This document shows positions 12,008 through 22,088 of a stretch of 64,000 nt of DNA, piece by piece (the stretch's first letter is position 1; each line of letters starts with the position of its first letter). Under the pieces are notes generated by a model. The model had not been told where the DNA came from. It did no database searches and saw only the letters and a program-made list of their open reading frames with translations. The DNA comes from Lepiota brunneoincarnata (taxonomy: Eukaryota; Basidiomycota; Agaricomycetes; Agaricales; Agaricaceae), in assembly GCA_023014365.1 (NCBI GenBank), contig JAEBUN010000033.1, forward strand, positions 310,001-374,000. The letters run 5' to 3'. Both the position numbers and the translations under genes were made by a program.

Positions 12008-12790
12008 CTACAGGAGCTTCTCAAACATCTCCGAATCATGCTCCTTCCTCATGACGACATTGGGTGCAACACCATCCGCCCAGTCAATCCCGGCTTGGCT
12101 CAAAAGCAATGGGTAATAGCCCTTCCCATGCTTGCCTATCCAATCGAAATCAACGAACTGCCTATGCCACTAATGTCCGTCGCCAAGCTTGGTCACCCGT
12201 AGCTGGTCGGGGTCGTCCGGCGTGGCGTTGTATACTCTGGGCTACTTCTCGCCGGGGCTTGGTGCGGTCGACCACCAGTTGAAGCACCTCCGCTTCGACG
12301 CGTGTGCATATTTCCCCATGGGAGATAAACGACCGCATTGTCTTTTGAAACCTTGAGAACACATACGAGTATTGTTGTTAGAGGGATGTCTACCGTATCC
12401 GATGTCAGCTCTCAAAGGTGGCCGACTTATCAGTTAGAGTGTTTCAGAAATAGTTTGTGTTGAACAAATCATGGACGTCGCTGTCAATGTCGATGCTGCG
12501 TCCTTACGGACGAAAACCCATTTGCAGTGTTAGCATAAAGTCGCGGTAGAGCCTAGTATGTTAGTGGAAATTCCGTCCATATTGAATGAATATCGTGGAA
12601 GCACTACCATGGGGGCATTATCGTACATAGGGGTCGAGGTGATCAGGTCGTGGTCAAGGGATTCCATGTGTAGCGGCCCGCTGAAGGGCCTCGCATCGGG
12701 TAGTGGGGTAAGGCGGTTCTCACAGTGTTGAAGGATTGCCGCAGAATCAATGAAGCCAACGTCGTTTCACCAGTTCCAACTTTGCTCTGT
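12008..12790 (-). pseudogene. Decayed protein-coding gene, family not recognised
   Basis: Reading right to left, about 70 codons near 12790-12580 look like protein (SGPLHMESLDHDLI, PMVVLPRYSFNMDG). A good branch and acceptor follow (CTAAC, ATACTAG), then a second open stretch beginning LYRDFMLTLQMGFRP. The frame is broken by TAA after GFRP and by TGA after DLFNTNYF. A third block, 12319-12008, has two in-frame TAG codons within otherwise coherent sequence (QLRVTKLGDGH*WHRQFVDF, KHGKGYYPLLLSQAG) and ends with a natural-looking C-terminus, HDSEMFEKLL plus TAG. Four nonsense codons with preserved composition and splice signals indicate a relic of a once functional gene, not chance. I could not identify the parent family. 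Confidence 0.6.
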
Positions 12791-13269
12791 GGAAGAGTCT
12801 GTGACGTTGTGTCAACTGCTCCTTGTGCAGAAATGGGGATTGGTGGTAGAGGAGGATGGCAATATAAAATATTAGATTGTTCACAGGGATGTCATGTTGC
12901 CACCGAGACTGCTCAATGTCAGTAGCACGTGACCATATATGCTGTCAACCATTCTCCACCTCGACTCCTATTTCCTTGAGTACTGCCCCGTAGCCGGTCT
13001 ACCCCTTTCTGTCCCAGGAAAGTTGTGCCTTTCCCCCTCATTGTCTGTTCCCGCTAGTTAGAGTCGAATAGGGTGTCATCACTTGTCTGTGGCGCCGTAG
13101 ACCCACCAGGCCACTACGGGACACGATTCGGAGGCGCGGCTTCGATTGGTCTTCCATCCGCAGCAAGTTTCTGGAAAACTCGCATTATTTTACACAGAAC
13201 ATATAATCTTCGACACGGCCTTGGGGATCACCCCGCTCGCCCATCAATCACCCGCAGTTACTTTCGGAA

Positions 13270-14390
13270 ATGGGCCCCAAGCTCCGAGTTATGGCAGGCA
13301 CCTCGCCCGAGACTATGGTGCCTATCACCTCCCTTGTCAATACCAACAAGTCTCACAAGATCTCCTCTGACCTTTTTGATGGAGAAATCGTGGCCTATAT
13401 CAAGAACTTCCCTGACGAAAATGGGAACATACGCGACTCCGAGTATTTTGCGAGGGAGGATCGCCAAGGAATTACTTGGAGTATCCAGGTTCGAGGTGTG
13501 TTCCTGACCTTCTTTTTAATAAAATAATGAACTTCAATTCAACTTCCAGGCAGGTTCTTGACGCCCTGTTCTGCGGACGATATTCTTTTTGGAAATACTT
13601 TCGACCGACCCCTCACCCTGCCTTGGGGCACCGGCGCTGTGCTCAAGTTCATGAAGTATGTCTACGGCTATCTTTCTTTATACAGCGCAAAGACTGAAGG
13701 AAACCTAGTTATGTAGACCCAACACTAGAACATGACCTACAGTCCAACACAAAACCATGGGCACTATCACCACTTGTATCAACTATTCCACATTTCATGC
13801 ACCGACAAATCCACAGAATCGCGTTGGACTCCCAAGTCCTACCTTTCCCATCAACTCAATCTATCATAGACTCAACTCCAGATCTCTACAAGACATTACA
13901 CAACTATCATGTTAGACATTCGCCTCTTACGAGTGATTCGAGCTCAGGATCATCGGCATACTCGTCTTCGTCTTCCCTCCACTCCACTGCATCGACAACT
14001 TCCAATTCCAAAAAATCAGACGCAATCAAAAATGTCGTCAAGAAAGTGGCACACCGTAAGAAGACGTCCCGTTCTCCACCCGAAGCGATGCACTTTGAGA
14101 ATGCAGGAGCAAGAAGAGCCTATTTTAGTAATCCGGCTAATCGACAAGCAGTGGTGTTCGGACCGTCGGATATCATAACGACCGATTTTTGTTATGGGTT
14201 TATCGAGTTCAGCCCTTCGCTCTCATTACGGCTTCCGGGTGGGCTCTCTTTTGATTTGGTGCGGTATTGGGACGGACAGCCGGTTAGGTTTGTTTGTTGT
14301 GAAAGGAAGCAGGCGGCGAAAGCTCAATACAACGATGGAAATCCCTGGGGAAGGATATTTTGGTGCATAACTATTGAGACCTGCGAATAG
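13270..14390 (+). CDS. DUF1769 (UPF0590-type) protein
   Basis: There are three exons: 13270-13495, 13550-13655 and 13709-14390. Both introns are about 53 nt and the joins restore family sequence (VR|GRFLTPCSADDILFGN and FMN|YVDPTLEHDL). The protein begins MGPKLRVMAGTSPETM, then NKSHKISSDLFDGEIVAYIK. It carries the conserved DRPLTLPWGTGAVLKF and KPWALSPLVSTIPHF blocks, a Ser-rich insert of about 60 residues, and the C-terminal signature TDFCYGFIEFSPSLSLRLPG, YWDGQPVRFVCC and NPWGRIFWC. These are hallmarks of the fungal DUF1769 family. The biochemical role is not known to me. The Ser-rich insert is probably a disordered loop. Confidence 0.9.
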
Positions 14391-15143
14391 CAACTGGTCT
14401 GTGTGAGCAGCCTATTCTAAAATAAAACTACTTCCGAATTCTGCTTAATCAGGTAGAATATCGTTACTAGTTACATATATTTTAGATTTCGGATTTTTTC
14501 CCTGGCACAGTCCTAGGCCTCACTACAATCACACATCTGTTTCTATTTGCTACATTTCAGTCTATTGTCTGAGAGACTATCTCGCTATCCACCCAACGAA
14601 AGGGTTTGAAGGCATGGCAAGCACAAAGATCGGCCTGGAGGCCAACCCTAGCCCGGAGTTTGAATTAGGAACACTCTGCACAACAGCATGGCGGCTCTCT
14701 TTCTCCATCACCTTCCCTTTACTTATTCCAAGACAAGCTCATCTCAACCCGAACTTAGTCCGTACGCTCCTATCCTTGTCTTGCACTCGTTTTTTGTGGT
14801 CAGTGATCACCGCAGGTACTCTGCTGAGGATCAGCAATCTGTGGTGCTGCCTTGCCGAGTCTTCAAGAGTGCAAGAGCATTCCCGATTCCATCCCCTCCG
14901 GCCTCCAGGGAATGAGGCACCCGAGGACCTGCATACCAATATAGTCCAGAGGTCGATCAGCTCCAGTAGATCTGTACCGTCTCTTATACAGCGGCATTTT
15001 GTCAGCAGCGCTGAAGGAGGTCGAGGTAGGTGGCAGGTAGGCACCCCCACACGGTATAGTTAATACTGAAACAAGCTACCTATGCAAATTATAGTCCGAA
15101 ACCACAAGGAAATTTCGGTTTTACTTGCGATACAACACATCGT
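14391..15143. other. Intergenic region between convergent genes
   Basis: The DUF1769 gene (+) and the first GS-like gene (-) end towards each other here. An ATG-started + frame at 14614-15063 (149 codons) has a hydrophobic patch but no recognised domain, and a minus-strand frame overlaps it. I do not support either as a gene. Confidence 0.4.
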
Positions 15144-16790
15144 TCAGTAGAGTTCCACCAACCGAGTCAATGCCTTCTGCTCATCATCACCGTCGGCGTC
15201 GAGAAGTTCACCAAGGGTCTGCGAGCATTGCAATCGTTAGCTACACATCAAAAAAACATCGAAAGGAAACTCCACCTTATTGACGGACAAGTACTTTTGT
15301 AAAAATTCACCTCCAAAAACACCACGCAGTGCTTCATTCTGTGAGAGATTGCGTCTACTCTCTTCCCAACACAAAGGCAATCTCTGCTTGATACCCAATG
15401 CCTGCCTTTCCTGCTCGCTCAAGCGTGCGGGACCTCCCGGCCCAGTGAAATCCTTCACACTCAGTTGCCTCTTCGATTTGATTGCAGCATAACCCAAGCC
15501 AAGGATCCCCGCAAGGACAATGTGAGGATTCGCAGTTGGGTCAATGAACCTCATTTCAAACCTCCTACTGGCGGGCGAGGCAGCGCTAGCCAGCCGGATT
15601 GGGCATTCCTTGTTCTCGGTACCCCAAGCAATATATGTACCACCCGACCACAGATCGTCACCGACACGCTTGAACGAGGCGGGAATGGGAAGAGCTAAGG
15701 CCGAGAGAGCATGAAGGTCATCGAGAACTCCCGCGAGGAAGGACGATTCAAAGTCTGAGAGTTTGTCGACAGGCTTTCGGTGGAAAGGTGTGTGGATGGA
15801 GATGTGCGCGTGTGCGCCGCTACCCACAGTTGTCATGCTGAGGCGTGGGGCAAAGGTTGCATAGCGGTTGTGTTTGGCCGCGACGTGAGTGATGGTTTCA
15901 CGGGTGTGGATAAGGGCGTCTGCAGCTTCGAGAGGTTGGAGGGGGCCTGTGACAATTTCAAACTAGGTGAGAGTAAAAATGAATCAGTGGACTTGTAATG
16001 CACGAGCAGATTTGACAGACCTGACCACAAGCACCTTCTGGGTGGTATAACTCCACCTCGATACCAGATTCAATGAGGTTATCGGTAATCTCTTCAAGAA
16101 TTTGAGCCTCTACAGAACCGGAGAGAAGAGCTTTGGTGTGGTTCAATTGATGGGCCTTTACCGTCACGACGGGGTCTGTTGATTTGAGAAGAACGAACTC
16201 GGACTCGAAACCGACGAGGAACTCAAAGCCATCTGCCCTTGCCTGCCTGGATTAAGTCAGTCATCGAACTGCATGATAAGCACAGAAACCCACTGGACAA
16301 TATCTTTTAATTTTGTCCCAGGACACAATTCGGATTTGACGGTCAACTCTTCGTTAGAGGCCTTGTGTGGTGTTTTCTCTTCGAACCAGCCGAGTACACT
16401 TGCGTGTTTGGGCGCATAAGAGCAAATTCTTGCAGTTGATAAATCTGGTACGTAGGAGAAGCCACCCGCAGCATCAAATCCATCTGCCACAGTGAGGTAT
16501 ATGATGCCCATTGCGGCATTTGATACTGCGAAACCAGGACGAGGAGATTGCATGTGGTTGATAAAATGATCTATAGGAATCACGCGGAGTCGGACGATGT
16601 TGGCGAGATCGACCCATTGAACGCGGATGTATTCTGTGAATCATCGAGGTCAGAAAGGAGCCACATCGAGAGTAAAGAGCCTACTTATTCCGGCCTCTTT
16701 GAGTTGCTGGATGGAGGGTGCGACCCATTTAGAGATCGAGGACGGTGTGTAAAGCATGCCAGGGCTTATGTTGATGAACCGAGTGGACAT
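15144..16790 (-). CDS. Glutamine synthetase family protein, tandem copy 1
   Basis: Stand-alone protein of the glutamine-synthetase catalytic fold (GlnA/FluG C-terminal type), likely an ATP-dependent gamma-glutamyl ligase; the amine substrate is not evident. The start at 16790 gives MSTRFINISPGMLYTPSS. The first intron joins EAGI|KYIRVQWVDLANIVRLR. Family marks in order are VQWVD, SPRPGF, GFESEF (metal-binding Glu), EVELYHPEGACGQFE, the nucleotide-binding loop VGSGAHAHISIH, ASFKRVGDDLWSGG, and RRFEMRFIDPTANPH with the catalytic Arg region. A last small exon encodes TLGELLDADGDDEQKALTRL, and the stop is TGA at 15144-15146. No amidohydrolase domain precedes it, unlike full FluG. A closely related copy lies about 2.2 kb upstream on the same strand, and a decayed copy is at 42.1-42.6 kb. 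Confidence 0.9.
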
Positions 16791-18993
16791 TTTGGATGTG
16801 AGGCAACGTTTGTCTAACAGTTTGCTTGCTCATCTAGTGAATTATATATCGAGTTGGCAGATTTCTGGAAGATGCAAAAAGAATAACGGCACGATGATTA
16901 CGGGTGGATTAAACGAAGAGGTGTGTCATTTAATAGAAGTGGAGAGGGAGGTGGGTTTCCAAATGGTCTGGGTTCGTTAGAAGTATCATAACGACCCGAA
17001 TTAGCTCACCAAGTGCATAAAATGCCCCAATTTCTATCCTGATACATGCTGCCCTTTAGGCTTCCTTCGCATCCGCCTCGGATACGAAGTACTTGACAGT
17101 CACCATTCCAAACACCAGATCGAGCAGAATAAAGAAGACCGAGATGATGGCGAGAAAGTCGGTATGGCCGTCGCGCGGACTAGGATGGTTCAAGGGAACA
17201 GCAACAGCATGGCCGCAAACATTACCCTATTCATGTTATTATATGGGAGACCAAAGCACTGAACTCACTTATACCCTTCGACCCGGTGCGCTCTTATAAC
17301 TTCGAAGCAGGGGGCTAAATACCAGGGTAGTAGCCTCGGCTGTTTCCCTTCATAAACGTGACAAACAACTTCTCGCCCGTCTCTTCATGTTGTGGGTGCC
17401 AAGAGACACATAAAGATCAGAGCTATACCGGAAATGGCAGCGCTATCCGATAGAACGATTTCTATTTTTGCGCCAAAGAGTCTCTGCACGAGGATCTGGT
17501 GATGGCAGAGGGTACTTGACTTTCCCCCACACACCCAAGGCGCACAGTCATCTTATCAACGCCCGACTTTCGCCCACCACTAATTTATAACAAGTAACCG
17601 CTTGCCTCGCCACCCTGGCATGACCTTGTACACCGTGCACCCGTCACGCTTGCATCTAGCACTCATTAATATTCATTAGTCTTATTGTGACCAAGTCACT
17701 GACGGGACTAGACACAAAAGGGACAATCTGTGGTCAATTCCCAAGTTCTCTCGTCCGCCGTAGACCCCAGTTCTCCAACGCTTAAGACCTACTCACACCC
17801 GGCCCATTTCGCATTCAGAGGCCTGTGGTAACCTTTCCCCTTTCGATTATGGGCAATGTTCGCTGCAGATTCGATGCGACGACATAGATAAATTCATTTC
17901 AAAATTCGCGAGCATTCTCTCCTACCTTGGCTTTCTTCGATCTCCGGGGTAGGGGTAGCTTGCCCCAGGACGAGATACAAGACAATCCGAATGATCAACG
18001 GGTGTTTGGGTAATTTATGAGCGAGCCCCTTTTGTAGAGATAAGGGAAGAATCGGGTCTGTTATATAATTAGGCCTGGGTCGCCAAAACTGTCGCCGTAA
18101 CTCATCAGAGCTCTGACAACCTTTTTCTGTGGGTAGGCATTTCTTAAAGCTCACAGGGATTGTCATAGAACATACGGTACCTTGCCCTCCCCAATTATCG
18201 CATTTTTACGTGAGGGGCATTTGAACTGCCTCACACTAATTGACATTTCCGAGTAAATTTATCCACAGACCTTTCCTAGAAGAGTAACCGCGCAGCTGGA
18301 TCTACCTGCCTTATGTCATTATGAATGCTTGTATGAGATTGCTCCACAAACGTTGCACCCGGCGACCAACCTAAAAGTCAAGCCTTGCTTCATTGGTGCC
18401 CAAAGAAAATTTCCTGCGTTTATCCGTAGAACATTCGGACGAGGGCTGATTTGATGAGCAAGACAAATTCATAACATCATCACTTCCGAACTGCCTTTTG
18501 GAGTTGGTAGAAACTTTTATGACGTGATCTTTCTTTGTTTCTTCGGTTGACGTGTATTGCTATGGGGAAGCTGCTGCTAACCTGTGGAATGTCTAGTTTC
18601 AAAGGTGCTTGCGTTTTTTTATCTGCGGTGTGTTGGGTTACCTCAAAAGTTGCATTTGAGTAATTCAGGCGTTTGCTCATCGCAGATCATTGTCTCACAA
18701 GGAAATTAGTAGGTGGGGCCACCTAATGCCGTCATACATGGCGTGCTGAATGGGAAGCAGGCCGCTTCAGCCTTCAGGCAATTTGGCGATTTGCTATCTC
18801 GCCAACTCAACAAGTGGCCTTTGCGATTCAAACGGCCGCGGCCGGATGGCTTCTAATCGGACAGTGCGTTCAACTGCTATTACTGCGCCTTTGGCTGGCA
18901 CCCGAATGCCAAAATTATTTTGATATCAAGAATGCCATTTGGGGTATAGTCTGTAAACGGAGGGCGCCTCCCCGCTTCAATGCAATCTAGTGT
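16791..18993. other. Spacer between the two GS-like genes
   Basis: This holds the promoter of GS copy 1, a candidate membrane-protein exon at 17056-17226 (-), and further short coding-like pieces up to about 17460 that change frame. From about 17500 to 18990 I see no supported gene or repeat. Confidence 0.5.
17056..17226 (-). CDS. Candidate terminal exon of a membrane protein (orphan, possibly relic)
   Basis: An exon-like frame of 56 codons plus TAA opens directly after an acceptor (GAATAG ending at 17227). It reads GNVCGHAVAVPLNHPSPRDG, then a hydrophobic segment FLAIISVFFILLDLVFGMV, then a short charged tail ending SEADAKEA. Composition and layout are those of a C-terminal membrane anchor. 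Upstream on the minus strand, to about 17460, there are coding-like fragments (for example HEETGEKLFVTFMKG) in differing frames with stops. I could not build an intact gene, so this is probably the tail of a degraded one. Confidence 0.3.
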   Translation of the reverse strand, partial: GNVCGHAVAVPLNHPSPRDGHTDFLAIISVFFILLDLVFGMVTVKYFVSEADAKEA

Positions 18994-20645
18994 TCAGTAG
19001 AACCGCACCAAACGAGTCAGTGCCTTCTGCTCGTCATCACCGTCGGCACTGAGGACCTCGCCAAGAGTCTGAGAATATCATCAGCGATTACTATTCTTAT
19101 GCATCGAGTGAGCGTTGAATAGTGGGCCCTTACCTTGTTAACAGACAGATACTTTGTCAAGAATCCATCTCCAAAAATACTGCACAGGGCGCCATTCTGC
19201 GACAAATTGCGCCTGCTCTCTTCCCAACTTAATGGCATCCTCTGCGTAATGCCTAAAGCTTGCCTTTCTTCCTCACCCAAACTCGCGGGACCCGCGGAAC
19301 CGGTGAAATCCTTCACGGTGAGCTGCCTCTTCGACTTGATTCCAGCATAACCTAAACCAAGGATACCCGCAAGGGCAAGATGAGGATTCGCGGTCGCATC
19401 CATGAACCTCATCTCGAATCTCCTGCTCGCAGGAGATGTAGCATTGCTCAGTCTAATTGGACACTCCCTGTTCTCCGCACCCCACGCAACGTAAGTGCCA
19501 CCCGACCAGAGACCATCACCAACACGTTTGAAGGAGGCGGGGGTGGGAAGGGTCAGTGCCGGAAGGGCGGGAAGGTCATCTAAGATTCCCGCGAGGAAGG
19601 AGGATTCGAGTTCGGAAAGGGTGTCAATGGGTTTATGGTGCGAAGACGTGTGGACGGAGATATGGGCATGTGCACCATTGCCTGCTGAGTCCATGCTAAC
19701 GCGGGGAGCGAAGGTTGCGTGAAGGTTGTGTTTGGCTGCGATGTGAATGATGGTTTCGCGGGTGTGGACGAGTGCGTCAGCAGCCTGGAGGGGTTGAAGA
19801 GGGCCCGTAACGACCTCGTACTAGATAACACGTTCGACGGTGAGAGGTGGGTTGGGGAAGAGGACGACTGACCTGACCGGGAGCAGCTTCCGGATGATAT
19901 AATTCCACCTCGATACCGGATACGATGAGACTATCAGCGATCTCTTCAAGGACCCGAGCTTCTACAGAGCTAGAGAGAAGGCCTCTGGTCTGGCTCCATT
20001 GGTGGACGTTGGCGGTCACGACAGGGTTTGTTGATTGGAGCAGGATGAACTCGGACTCGAAACCCACGAGGAACTCGACACCGGCCTTTTTTGCCTCGCT
20101 TACCGGCTGTCAATTAATTATGGTTGTATAAGAATCATATAACTCACTCGACAACATTTTTTAGTTTTGTCCTTGGGCATAATTCACATTTGACGGTTGT
20201 CTCCCCATTGGAGCCCTTGTATGGCGTTTTCTCTTCGAACCAGCCGAGTACACTAGCGTGCCCAGGCGCATACGGACATATTCTTGTCGTTGATAAATCC
20301 GGTACATAGAGGTATTCTCCCGAAGCGCCAAAACCTTCTGCTACGGCGAGGTAAACGATTCCCATGGCGGCGTTCGCCAACGCGAAGCCAGGACGAGGGG
20401 ACCGCATGAGTTTAATGAAGTGTGATATGGGGACAACCCGGAGTCGCATGGTGTTAGTGAGGTCGAGCCATTGAATGCGGATGTACTCTATGAGTGTGTT
20501 GAGAGAGAAGAAGTCAACACTGATGTGAAAGGAACGCACTTATACCAGCGTCCTCGAGTTTCTTGATGGAGGGTGCGACCCAGTGAGGGACAGAAGACGG
20601 CGTGTAAAGCATCCCATGGCTTGTGTCGATGAATCGGGTGGACAT
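18994..20645 (-). CDS. Glutamine synthetase family protein, tandem copy 2
   Basis: This is a paralogue of the gene at 15144-16790 with the same length and the same intron positions. It starts at 20645 with MSTRFIDTSHGMLYTPSS, splices EDAGI|KYIRIQWLDLTNTMRLR, and ends TLGEVLSADGDDEQKALTRL plus a short tail and TGA (18994-18996). The GS-fold marks are kept: GFESEF, EVELYHPEAAPGQ, GNGAHAHISVH, ASFKRVGDGLWSGG and RRFEMRFMDATANPH. Differences between copies are scattered and mostly conservative, and no stop or frameshift is seen, so both look functional. Likely an ATP-dependent gamma-glutamyl-amine ligase in the cytosol; the substrate cannot be read from the sequence. A TATA-like palindrome lies 36-54 bp upstream of the start. 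Confidence 0.9.
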
Positions 20646-20680
20646 TGGGGGTGTGGAGTGCGGGAGTGGGATGGTCTTCG

Positions 20681-20699
20681 TTTGGCTATTTAAGCCAAA
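20681..20699 (-). promoter_or_regulatory. Palindrome with TATA-like core upstream of GS copy 2
   Basis: TTTGGCTATTTAAGCCAAA has perfect 7-bp inverted arms around a TATTTAA-like centre, 36-54 bp upstream of the start codon. Position and sequence fit a TATA box; the palindrome may also be a protein-binding site. The function is inferred. Confidence 0.4.
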
Positions 20700-22088
20700 A
20701 TGGAGCGAAACAAAAGGGTGATCACAAGTGTCGGCTCTTCTTCGGGTTGTTATGTATTTTGTCTGTCGGATCCGACTTCTGCGAGTGTTATCTGAGGAGT
20801 GAATCTGGCCTATAGGCGTCCGTGATGCGTTGTGGAGCTTGCTCTGATCGGAACAAGGACAAAGCCTTGGGGAATTTGAATTGATTTAAGACGACCTGGC
20901 TAGTCCCGCACTAGCTCCGACCCCCTGCAGACCCTCACAACCTGGAGCGCGGCTTCGCGACTGAAATTTCTGTCTCCGCTCACCTCATGCTAGGAGAATT
21001 ATCGGGGGGTTTGGTCAGGCGAGTGCGATTCGGCTGCTACTTGCTTGGACCTTTAAGCCGCCTAGGGTTGTAGGTATGAAGGTCGGATCTGATTAATATT
21101 TTCTGGCCGTTTTATCCTATCGATAATCGGCTAATTTGGTCTATTTTTGTCCCATTTTCCTCTGGCCTTCTTTCAGATTGAAAATTAGGTCCAGATCTTG
21201 GCTTCGACCTCAAGGTTTGGACAGAGTTATGAATACTTGCGAGTTTCTTGATTTTTGTATTCCTGAGGCACTCTTCCGGCGCTGGACTTGTGTGTGCAGA
21301 GCATACAGTGCTATGGGAACTATATTTTTGGTCCCCAACCTGAGTCGTCCCTCTTCCTAAACTGGTTTAATAACGGTATTTATATTTGTGGTGAGTAACA
21401 AATGTGGGGACCTGAAGGGCGAGATTGTCGCTTTTGCGTTGTGACCCGGCTAACGGTCCAGTCAATCCCCCTAAGGTAACGATGTCCAATCCCTACAGAC
21501 TTCTGATAAATAAAGTTGTCTGTCCATTATCGGCTTTAACGTCTGCTCAGTACGTGGGTGCAGTGGAATGCATGGCGTTCTCGAGAAATTTCCAAAGGCT
21601 ATTTTAGGTTGCAGTGACATCAATAGCTCCGCATGGTGCTGCTGAGGTAAGCGCCGTCTAATTACTCTGCGCTTGGGACAGCTTGGGACTGGGACTGGTT
21701 GGAGGTGTTTGTGGGTTTAACAATCCAATGAGTTTTTTTGGAAATGAACACAACTGGTGACATCCTTTCCACGTCTATACTTGGCTGCACCATACACACC
21801 GGCCACACGAACCCTTCGCTCAATCCCCTACACAATCCGTCCCAACAGACGGCCGTAGCTGCGGCTCAGCCTCTTTTGTGCCCCATCTAAACGCGTTCTC
21901 TACCCGCCTCTTAGTAGCTCTGTAAGTTGCTTAAACAGTGCTTCAACATTCTCTCTCTCTCTCTCACCCTGCCGAAACATTCGATCAAATCAGACAGCCA
22001 ACATCCCCTTTCGTTCAATCAACCACTCGTGCTCTTTGCATGCCGCAATTCTCTGTCAATCTGTAGGAGCACCACTGTTACTAGCACC
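20700..22088. other. Divergent intergenic region
   Basis: This contains the upstream regions of GS copy 2 (-) and the PH-domain gene (+). Short open frames around 21136-21607 show no family. The last 150 bp before 22089 are CT-rich, as expected for a fungal promoter or 5' UTR. Confidence 0.5.
21951..21965 (+). repeat. CT repeat in the presumed promoter/5' UTR of the PH-domain gene
   Basis: Seven and a half CT units about 125 bp upstream of the ATG. Pyrimidine tracts at this position are common near fungal transcription starts. Confidence 0.6.

Noticed and set aside
14614..15063. 149-codon + strand frame with ATG and a hydrophobic patch
   Set aside because: A similar minus-strand frame overlaps it, no family is recognised, and it lies between two gene ends.
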